A stretch of 64,000 nt of DNA from positions 15,378,608 through 15,442,607 of the forward strand of contig NC_060886.1 in the NCBI RefSeq assembly GCF_014805685.1, read 5' to 3'. The notes beneath the pieces were generated by a model that was not told the DNA's origin, did no database searches, and saw only the letters and a list, made by a program, of their open reading frames with translations. Source of the stretch: Silurus meridionalis (taxonomy: Eukaryota; Chordata; Actinopteri; Siluriformes; Siluridae). The translations under genes were made by a program, and so were the position numbers. This document shows positions 56,501-64,000 of this stretch, in pieces; the stretch's first letter is position 1, and each line of letters starts with the position of its first letter.

Positions 56501-58051
56501 AAAAGTGTAATACGGTGTAGAAGTTTTACTCTATTAATTAAATATATTTCTCCTCTTCTCTAGGTCACAGTGGACAAATGGGAGCCGTTGTTAAACAATC
56601 TAGGTCATGTGTGTCGAAAGTTAAAGTAAGTTAATGAAACAGTATTTCATTTATTCTGTTAACAGAATAAAGTATTAGCTAAAAATGTTTTTATATTGTG
56701 TTAATAGTGCAAAATTACTTCATTACTGTTCATTGTAAACTGTGTTTACAAACCCTTAGAGTGGTGCTGCCCATATGCTCCAAAATATCTTATAAAAAGG
56801 GCGCTTTATCTCTAAGCACTACACACAGAGATTCTTCTTACTGGGAAATTACCTGAAAAGGACATGCTTCGAAAATGATCAAGTGCTAATGTTTAATGAA
56901 GAGCTTTCAGAAGCATTGCACACACTGAGTCCCTCTTCTGCTGTTTATTCTCTGTGCTTCTCTAGTCCTCCTCCTGTCTCTCTTCATGAATAGAGTATTG
57001 TACTGCATAAATAGTCTATATTGTCATTACAGTGCTTAATGAATTATTCATGTCCACTTGCAATTCATACTTTGAGACCAGGCTCTTTACATTTTCTCCT
57101 GTTTTTATTTGGAATGAGGTGCTCTGAGGCTTATAAAAATACTTTTGCTTTGTTATAAATTAAATAAAAATATTATTATTATTAAATACTTTTACAAATT
57201 AAATACCTTTTGTTTTATTCTCTTAAAAATATTTTAAAATAAACACTATGCAACATTGTATTTGTTTTTCTAGACAATAAACTCTAGTTGCTAATTGAGC
57301 AAACTTATTAATGATGCTAATAATCCTGATATTATTAAATAATACTGCTGTTGTCATTTATCTTTTTTTTTTGTTGTTGTTGTTTATACTCTTATTTTAT
57401 TTCTGATCACAGGAAGTATGAGCAGGCTCTGGAATACCATCGGCAGGCTCTAGTTCTTGTCCCCCAGCATGCTTCTACCTACTCTGCTATCGGCTATGTG
57501 CACAGCCTTATGGGGGACTTTGAAAGTGCCATTGACTATTTTCACACTGTAGGTGATCCAGCTGCCCTTTTAGCTGCCAAAATACTGTGTGTTACAAAGT
57601 TAAATGTTTAATATTTTCAGTGAGCACAAATCAATTCTTATCAATCTGCAGGCACTCGGTCTGAAAAGAGATGACACGTTTTCTGTTACAATGCTTGGCC
57701 ACTGCATTGAGATGTACATTGGTGACTCTGATGCATATATAGGTAAGTCTTTCACTATATGAGACAACCTCTGGATTCTGTTGTCTACCAGTGTGTTCAA
57801 TCTTATTTTATTCTGTCACAGGAACAGATATCAAGGACAAAGTAAAGATGATCCCCAGCACAACTGCCTTAAAGAAGATACTCAGCACTTCAGCTGAAGA
57901 GAGCGAGACTCCGGCACAGCCTGTGGAGGAGAGCAGCGCCATGTCCCTAGAGACTCCACCTGCCGAAGCTTTTCAGCGATTCCTCTTAGAATGTGACTTG
58001 CGGGAGAGCGACATGATGCTAGAGACCTCCATGTCTGACACCAGCACGTGA
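50501..58051 (+). CDS. cdc16: Cell division cycle protein 16 (APC/C subunit APC6)
   Basis: TPR subunit of the anaphase-promoting complex, the ubiquitin ligase that triggers mitotic exit. Exons: 50501-50548, 50880-50934, 51064-51161, 51626-51664, 52839-52979, 53803-53962, 54106-54200, 54308-54441, 54923-55002, 55087-55136, 55230-55303, 55476-55601, 55694-55846, 55940-56003, 56564-56625, 57413-57548, 57652-57742, 57822-58051; 612 codons with stop, giving 611 residues (human 620). Start MNLDRLRKRVRHYIDQ. Landmarks: DIYWLAQCLYLT, SSICLLRGKIYDAMDNRPLA, EAFDLLTSHHMLTAQ, HYYNCDFKMCY, PAWIAYGHSFAVESEHDQAM, PMLYIGLEYGLTNN, EPLLNNLGHVCRKLKKYEQA, STYSAIGYVHSLMGDFE. TPR arrays fill most of the protein. 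The C-terminal linker differs from human, but the end ESDMMLETSMSDTST is conserved. Confidence 0.98.
51765..52728 (+). mobile_element. Old DNA transposon copy split by a nested LINE
   Basis: The left part, with GCATGACTGTGCCAATGAGC, GATCTCAACCCCACTGAACA and similar blocks, is transposase-derived (DLNPTEH-like). The right part resumes after 52660 and ends CCACAAACCTTTGGCCATAT. The same family is seen in reverse at 36100-36569. The element is interrupted by the LINE fragment at 52017-52646, all inside cdc16 intron 4. Confidence 0.72.
52017..52646 (-). mobile_element. 5'-truncated LINE reverse-transcriptase fragment with GAA-type tail
   Basis: Minus-strand translation shows the C-terminal region of a non-LTR retrotransposon protein: FRYPVSTVQSNGECVREVKR, VYRTVVRPVMLYGLETVALS, VAEPKMLRFLLGVTMTDRIR, RPRRRFMDVVREDMQVVGVK. 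The 3' end (left) has a GAA/TTC microsatellite tail. A 14-bp duplication, ATTAATTCTGGAAT, flanks it at 52003-52016 and 52647-52660. Confidence 0.9.
56010..56360 (+). repeat. tRNA-SINE-like repeat pair in cdc16 intron 14
   Basis: CCTTCTGATCCAAAGTCCAA then GCCTTAACCACTGAGATACC looks like a tRNA-derived promoter in reverse. It is followed by CAGCACTGCTGGGCCCCTGA, GCAAGGCCCAACTACTCC and GGGCATCTGCCTTAGGCTGT, typical of fish SINE tails. Confidence 0.6.
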
Positions 58052-58122
58052 TGTCCATGCTAAGCCAGAGTGAACTCCATGTCTGACACCAGCATGTGAT
58101 GACTGTGCTGAACCCGAGTGCT
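58027..58122 (+). repeat. 48-bp tandem duplication spanning the cdc16 stop codon
   Basis: CTCCATGTCTGACACCAGCA begins at 58027 and again at 58075. The first copy contains the conserved final residues and the TGA stop; the second lies entirely in the 3' UTR and keeps the same reading phase. Confidence 0.92.
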
Positions 58123-58442
58123 GGTGGGTTCTAGAAAAAAGAAAAGATTTTTGCAAATGACGGAGCTGCTTTGAGGAGGACCATAAGTGAACTGTCAAAA
58201 TCAATGATGACTTTGTATTTTGCACCCATGTGGATTTTTACTACAAGTAAATGCTGAGCTGGATGCAAAAGGGTTTCAATTGGGGGAAAACACTTCCTAC
58301 AATAAACCCTGTCTCAATAATTTTAGAGATTGTCATTGTTTTTTTTATTGTTTTATTCTTGATTAGAAAACAGACTAAATCATATTAATGGAAAGATATA
58401 TTGTTACAGACTAAAGTTTCTGGGCATTTTTTCCCCACTGCA

Positions 58443-58930
58443 GCAGTCAAGTCAAGAGGCTTCTATTGTCATTTCTACTATACACAGTGGTACACAGTAC
58501 ACAGTAAAAACGAGACAACGTTCCTCCAGAACTCTGGTGTGACACTAAACAACATAGAGCTACAACACAATACAAAGCTACATGAAGTGCATCAAATGCA
58601 CCCTAGTGCAAACTGTGCAGACGAAAAAAAAAAAGTATAGACAGTGCAACAAAGAACAATACAAGACAATACACATAACACAAAATACCACTGACCAGTA
58701 AACCTACTGTATACTCTGAATATACAGTACTGTGCAAAGAGAACTATAAAAACTATAACTGAGTATATATAAACAAACAATGCAGTGCAAAAATACAGCA
58801 GTGGCAGCAGTCAAGAGGTTCAAAAAACTGCATGTAAAGTGTAATACGGTCAAGTATAAATAATAAATAAATGATGGTGGACTGGATTGAGATGAGTAAG
58901 TTCAGGTTGTACAGTTCGGTAACACATTTG

Positions 58931-58982
<52 letters not shown>

Positions 58983-59850
58983 TTCCATTTCAGTTCTATG
59001 TATTGAGGAGCCTGATGGCTTGTAGGAAAAAGCTGTTACACAGTCTGGATCTGAGGCCCCAATGCTTTGGGAACCTATTTCCTGATGGCAGGAGGGTAAA
59101 GAGTGTGTGTGGTGTGTGTGGGGTTGTCCACAATGCTGTTGGCTTTGCAGATGCAGTGTGTGGTGTAAATGTCCATGATAGAGGGGAGAGGCTCCGATGA
59201 TGATCTCAGCTGTCCTCACTATCCTCTGTAGGGTCTGTGATCTGAGACGGTGCAGTTCCCAAACTAGGCAGTGATGCAGCTGATCAGGATGGTCTCAATG
59301 GTCCTTCTGTAGAATGTGATCAGGATCGGGGGAGAGGGAGGTGAGCTTTCCTCAGCCTTTTCAGGAAGTAGAGACGCTGCTGGTGTTGAGTGACCAGGTG
59401 AGGTTATCTGCCAGATGAACACCAAGGAATTTGGTGCTCTTGACGGTCTCCACTGAGGATCCATCGATGATCAGTGGAGAATGGCCGCTCTGTGCTCTCA
59501 TGAATTCCACAACCATCTCTTTGGTTATGTCAACATTTAGAGACAGGTTGTTGGCTCCACTCCAGGCTGTTAAATGGTGCACCTCCTCTCTGTATGCTGA
59601 CTCTTCGTTTTTGCTAAGGAGACCCACCACGGTCGTGTCATCGGCAAACTTGACGATGTGGTTTGAGCTGTGCATTGCTACACAATCGTGAGTCAGCAGA
59701 GTGAACAGCAGTGGGCTGAGCACACAGCCCTGAGGGGCCCCAGTGCTCAGTGTGGTGGTGCTGGAGATGCTGTTCCCGATCTGGACTGACTGAGGTCTCG
59801 CTCGTGAGCCAAGGTTGCTGTCTCTGTGCAGGTGTGCGTAATCTTGGTGT
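58443..59850 (-). mobile_element. LINE (non-LTR retrotransposon) 3' half
   Basis: The minus-strand frame from 59723 includes HIVKFADDTTVVGLLSKNEE (the reverse-transcriptase FADD catalytic motif), ANNLSLNVDITKEMVVEF and KSTKFLGVHLADNLTWSLNT. It is followed by degenerate RT C-terminal sequence to 59264 and downstream 3' sequence. The low-coordinate end, TTCTATTGTCATTTCTACTA, is the usual 3' end of fish elements of this type. A TG run (58935-58972) has expanded inside it. Confidence 0.85.
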
Positions 59851-60267
59851 GTTTACATAGGTTTCTCTGGTTTTCTCCTAATGTGCTAAAACTTTAAAGT
59901 TACTTAGTTATTTAGCAAAACATCTTTAGCAACTGTATATACGTATTTTTGCACTTGGTCTTTTCCAGACCTAATCTATCTAAATATTTCTTATTAATAA
60001 TAAGAATCAACAAATAATCAAAGGACTTCGATTTGCTATCGTCATTCTCTGGCTGTCGCACGGAACGATAGTGAGAGTTTTTCATCTCTTTTGCCACGAC
60101 CACTCAGTCTTTCAATAATGACACCGCCTCTCCTCCTAAATCTAACGTCATGACTCTTCAGCTCAGTGACTCTCAGTGATCGCGGATGAACAGCATCTGA
60201 TTTAGAGCAGAGTTATTCTATAGCCTGATATCTGGAAGATGAGAAGTGTCCTGTAGGAGAAGCAGTG
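59851..60267. promoter_or_regulatory. Upstream region of the small MGC gene
   Basis: No gene is called. The last 170 bases (60100-60267) are more GC-balanced than the flank and precede the ATG at 60268. This is the likely 5' UTR and promoter, by position only. Confidence 0.4.
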
Positions 60268-60635
60268 ATGGGCTGCACGCCGTCTAAAGCCAACATCACA
60301 TACGCTCATGAGCATGTGTGTGGGGATCTGGACACCTGCTCCACGTTCTTACCGAAAAGCTCCGTGTCCACGCCTGAGAGACACTCAACCAGACTGCGCG
60401 TGGACACCGGCACACACTGCAAAGAAACCTTCCTTACGGGTAAGACACTGCGGTTAAACCAGCCGCACTTTCTTTTCTTTTTTTTTCTTCTTTTTTTTTA
60501 TATATGCGCGTCTAATCGTGCACTTACGGTATGGGTGGTGGGCGTGGTCAAAATATATGTAAAGATGAAAAGATAATATAAAAGACATAAAACAATTAAT
60601 GTATTGCTATTTTCCATTAAAAAAAAATAATAATT

Positions 60636-60708
<73 letters not shown>

Positions 60709-63462
60709 ATACAACTTCGTGTTTGTGGTGTAAATATTTATATAACCATGGCCCATATTCAAACCCCTTCAATAACAGCTTTATTGTATGGTGTTTGAGA
60801 CTATATAGTAAAATGTAAAAACAAAATCACCTTTATTTTAACTTCCTTTAAATGTTTGCTAATTCATTCAGTTGATTTTTACTCAGACTATCACTACCCT
60901 GACTATCACTGAATTAATTTTCCGGTCGTTCTACTGTACAATTTTTAACAAACATAAAAATCAGTGCACTTGAGTCTCCATAAAACACTCTTAAAACATT
61001 TTCTTTTATAGGTTTGCTTCATCTTTCAAATAATTCTTATTTAGAGTGTCTCTGTCTCTGTCTCTGTCCTTAGAGTGTTTGAATGTGGGACATGATTGAA
61101 AATGCACTGAGGTTCAGAGTAATTTTGCGTTTACTTTCCTCAAAAACTGTACCGTAAAATGACTGAAAATTTAAAACACTAATAGACAGAGACACTGTAA
61201 ATAAGAATTATTTGAAAAATTGAGCAAACCTATAAAGCTAAATATTTAACGAGTGTTTAAATGTTGAACATGATTGAAAATGCACTGAGGTGGTTTTTAG
61301 AGTGATTTTGTCTTTACTTTTTTTTAAAAACTCCACAGTAAAATGACTTGAAATTTTATAGAGTAATAGACAGAGACACTCTAAATAAGAAATATTTAAA
61401 AGAATGAGCAAAACTATAAAGGGAAATGTTTAATGAGCGTTTGAATGTGGAACATGGTTAGAAATCCACTTATGTTAGCCTTTGCCAAAACTAAAAATGA
61501 CTTGAAATTGAAGAATATAATAGACAGGGACACTGTAATTAAGAATGACTATAAATGAAAGTATTTTATAAGTGTTTAAATGTGGAACATGACTGAAAAA
61601 ATTCACTGAGGTTCCACATTTTTTTTAGGTCTTTTAGTAATTGTACAATGGAAACGCCGTTCTGAAGCGTCTTTACATCTATGTTGACCGCTCCCACCAC
61701 CTATGTACCGTAAGTGCACGATTAGACGCGCAACACAAAGAAAAGCGGCTGGTTTGACCATGTATTTTCTGGACTAGTGTCAAATTCGTTCATATAGGGG
61801 GTCAGAATTAATTACTCTGTGTAAGTTGTGGGCGAAACACTGTAAACATTCATTGAACAACAGGACAGACAGGAAACAGAATAAAGTACGAAAGTTAGTA
61901 AAAACTATACATTTTGCTCTTATGCACAATCGCATGAAGATGTTTGCCATTTTTCTTGGTCGTCACATTAAAGTCAAGTTTATTTCTAAAACTTTTCACA
62001 ACAGACATTGTCTCAGAATTTAAGAGTTAAGGTAAATGGTGTGTATTTATCCCTGATGAGCAGCCATGGCGACTGTGGCAAGGAAAAACTCCCTTAGATG
62101 TTATGAGGAAGAAACCTTGAGAGGAACCAGACTCAAAAGGGGAACCCATCCTTATTTGAGTGATATCAAGAGTCTAGTTCTAGTCTTTAAACAATACAGA
62201 AGACTGGAGAAAGACAGGGTTAGGTTCTGTGCCTGGGGATATCAGGATAGAGTAAAGGTGTGCATCACTGACATGATCTCTGTGTGTGCTTCTGTTCATC
62301 TTCAGCACAGAGAAAGAGTTGCTCACACAGATGTGTACGTGCAGAGCTTTCGAGCATCCTGTAGGCTGAGATGTGTCATAATTTCAGGGATGAAGCTGTG
62401 AAACTGTGCAGCGCCCACAGAGTCAGATATTACCAATTATAATAGAAATATGATAGAAGCTCGGGTATAATGAATGTAATGTAATGGAATTGAGTTTGAC
62501 ACGTCTGGTGTTCTTCATCCACCACTGGCATTTAGTTGATATAAAACTGCAGAGATGGGAAATAAAGTACAAATACTTCTTTACTGTACTTAAGTCGATT
62601 TTTCTGGTATTAATACTTTACTTCACTATTTACTTTTCGGACAACTTTTTTACTTTCACTCATTAAATCTAAATTAGTTTGAATCTATTTTGTGGAATTA
62701 TAAATATATTTTCTTCTCATTGCGCGCTGTTTTGAGGCCACTGGTGTATCATTTCCACATCACACCACAGATGTAGTCTAATTTACCAAGATAACAACAA
62801 CAAGGCCAGAAGTACGAATAACGTGGATGAGACAGAGGGAGTCAGTGATGTAAACAAAGACATTCCTGATCACCTGATCATCATCATCATGTTTTCTCTG
62901 CTTGTGATGTATATGGTAGATGTTTAGCCTGGATACATTCATTAGATAACAACCTTTGAAATTGTTTTGCATTAATATATTAATATGAAGTGAGGGTCAG
63001 TTACCAGCGTGACACTAAAACAGGTAGTGGTATTGACCACCTTTTACATGTCAGAGCCCAAACCTCTTTACTTTAGTAAAGGATGTGTGTACTTGTGTCC
63101 TTTCTGTATAACACTCAGAAGGAGTGTCTTAGCAGATGACATTGTGTTTCCTATTTATATTAAACGAACTGTCAACACCACCTAACACTTTTCCCTCCCC
63201 ATGTGTCCCACGTGACGCTTTTACTTAGTACTTGACTACACAGTGCAGTAGTATGTGGTTTATATGTAACCCGTATTTGAACCCTAAACCAATCGTGGTG
63301 TTTATTGCAGTGCCTACACGGGACTGTTACGGCCGCATAGCGGGTCAGCAGCCTGAAAGCCCGGACGAGTGGAGCACCATGAGCACGGCCAGTCCTTTCG
63401 CACCGAGAGCCAGCGACTCTAGCGATTCCGAGGGTAGTGAGACACCTGCCGGAAAGCGGTGA
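60268..63462 (+). CDS. Unrecognised small protein with MGC lipidation-type N terminus
   Basis: Two exons, 60268-60439 and 63311-63462, join in phase (ACG G|TG CCT) with GTAAGA donor and TTATTGCAG acceptor; 107 residues. It begins MGCTPSKANITYAHEHVCGD: Gly2 with Ser6 and Lys7 fits N-myristoylation and Cys3 fits palmitoylation, so the likely site is the inner face of a membrane. The rest is polar and low in structure, with TPERHSTRLRVDTG in the middle and a Ser/Asp/Glu-rich tail, SDSSDSEGSETPAGKR, that looks like casein-kinase-2 substrate sequence. There is no transmembrane segment or known domain. The same kind of N terminus occurs in some cilium and membrane-scaffold proteins, but I cannot assign a family. 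It lies between cdc16 and upf3a on the same strand. Codon use and clean splicing favour a real gene. Confidence 0.75.
60452..61759. mobile_element. Foldback-like element with long terminal inverted repeats and internal tandem repeats
   Basis: The left end (60452-60566) and the reverse complement of the right end (61663-61759) share GGT(T/C)AAACCAGCCGC, GCGCGTCTAATCGTGCACTT, ACGGTA, GGTGGTGGG, GGTCAA and ATGTAAAGA in the same order. Inside lie a TA run (60651-60702), about three tandem copies of a roughly 180-bp unit (starts near 61073, 61251, 61434 and a short one at 61568), and an inverted copy of part of that unit at 61009-61062. No protein-coding frame is seen. It begins 12 bases after the exon-1 donor of the small MGC gene. 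Confidence 0.85.
61970..62215 (+). repeat. Dispersed family-R repeat, second forward copy
   Basis: AAGTCAAGTTTATTTCTAAA, CACAACAGACATTGTCTCAG, GTGTATTTATCCCTGATGAG and GAGGAAGAAACCTTGAGAGG occur in the same order as in the copy at 26105. It lies in the intron of the small MGC gene. Confidence 0.87.
62549..62922 (+). repeat. Dispersed repeat, copy 2 (inverse of 8116-8478)
   Basis: It begins GCAGAGATGGGAAATAAAGT and continues GTACTTAAGTCGATTTTTCT. Blocks match the reverse complement of the copy in the app intron. Its 3' limit is uncertain. Confidence 0.7.
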
Positions 63463-63787
63463 AACCGTCGCGTTCCAGTGAATCTAATTAACGACACTTT
63501 GGCAGTGTTGTCTGGGAAACGCTTTCAGACACTAATCTACTTTATTTTCGTTAGATTTAACTTTAGACTGTATCGGTGCATTGTATTTAACATTTTTAAC
63601 CCACATTCTGATACATACATTATTATATATATTATATATAAAGGAAACAGGATCTACGAAGCGGAAAAAAAACAAAGCAGAGAAATATGATAGTTCCACA
63701 GCTCGACTCTCCAAATCTCGCGTTGTTTGGATGCTGAAGTCTCGCGAGCAGCTGCGAATTCCGAAAGCGAAGAGGAGAAATGGAGAG
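63463..63787 (+). promoter_or_regulatory. 3' UTR of the MGC gene and upf3a 5' region
   Basis: Only 325 bases separate the MGC stop from the upf3a start, so promoter and 3' UTR are packed together. CpG content rises from about 63710 (TCTCGCG, CTCGCGAGCAGC). TCTCGCGAGA-like half sites are present. A three-codon upstream frame (ATGGAGAGATGA at 63780) overlaps the upf3a start by ATGA. Confidence 0.55.
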
Positions 63788-63928
63788 ATGAGGGCTGAAA
63801 AGGAACCGACAACGGGAAACAGAGAGAGAGGCGTCGTTGAGATACAGTTGAGAGACGCTCCGAGAGAGCAGGAGAACGCCACGGCAAATTCGAAGCACAA
63901 AGAGGAGAAAAAGGAAATCTTTACCAAG
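63788..63928 (+). CDS. upf3a: UPF3A, first coding exon (nonsense-mediated decay factor), partial
   Basis: UPF3 proteins bind spliced mRNA through the exon junction complex and act in nonsense-mediated decay. This exon encodes 47 residues: MRAEKEPTTGNRERGVVEIQ at the start and KHKEEKKEIFTK at the end, closing at an AAG|GTAGGT donor. The start resembles human UPF3A (MRSEKE), and the EEK-x-x-x-(L/F)-(S/T)-K end precedes the RRM-like domain in the family; that domain lies beyond the window. An in-frame ATG at 63731 would add 19 residues (MLKSREQLRIPK); homology favours 63788. Position next to cdc16 matches human 13q34. UPF3B is less likely. Confidence 0.82.
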
Positions 63929-64000
63929 GTAGGTCATCACTCGGCGCTCGTGTGACGGTGCGTTTAACTCGGCGCCGTCCAGCTCGTGATGAAGGATTCA

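Noticed and set aside
58871..59219. Frames of 105-109 codons on both strands
   Set aside because: They are LINE 3' sequence plus a TG microsatellite, with no coding features.
63478..63955. Long minus-strand frames opposite upf3a exon 1
   Set aside because: They are antisense shadows of the upf3a exon and its 5' region.

Overview
This is a vertebrate nuclear window, almost certainly from a teleost fish. The genes are split into short exons with consensus GT-AG borders, the AT-rich introns are full of microsatellites, and several Tc1-like transposons of fish type are present. The species cannot be read from the sequence; an ostariophysan such as a catfish is only a guess from the repeats.

Layout, left to right. 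538-9885 (+): the 3' part of an amyloid precursor protein gene (best fit appa), with Kunitz domain, E2 domain, amyloid-beta segment and complete cytoplasmic tail. 12076-15106 (-): gabpa, an ETS factor, tail-to-tail with app, with a GC-rich promoter at 15.5-16.7 kb. 18680-19896 (-): a decayed JAM-family gene (jam2-like) recognisable exon by exon despite frameshifts. 21006-22620: a structurally complete Tc1-like transposon with an intact 337-codon transposase. 22.6-28.2 kb: mostly featureless or repetitive. 28287-29512 (+): a METTL21-family methyltransferase (closest to mettl21c). 31820-38321 (-): tfdp1. 43787-47103 (+): dcun1d2. 50501-58051 (+): cdc16 (APC6). 60268-63462 (+): a small two-exon gene for a 107-residue protein with an MGC lipidation-type N terminus that I do not recognise. 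63788-63928 (+): the first coding exon of upf3a, running off the window.

Two conserved gene neighbourhoods meet here. JAM2-GABPA-APP are neighbours on human 21q21, while TFDP1, DCUN1D2, CDC16 and UPF3A lie together on human 13q34. CDC16 directly beside UPF3A in both species supports the upf3a call. The genes do not form a pathway. Several act in cell-cycle and protein-turnover control: tfdp1 partners E2F, cdc16 is a subunit of the APC/C ubiquitin ligase, and dcun1d2 is a cullin neddylation factor.

The most unusual structures are: the jam2 relic; a 1.3-kb foldback-like element with about 100-bp terminal inverted repeats placed 12 bases after the splice donor of the unknown small gene; a LINE fragment nested in an older transposon with a 14-bp target duplication; a GC-AG intron and a duplicated first-exon/donor segment at dcun1d2; a 31-bp minisatellite interrupted by other DNA; and a 48-bp duplication across the cdc16 stop codon. 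Exon borders were assigned by hand from translation, splice consensus and phase; all multi-exon totals are divisible by three.
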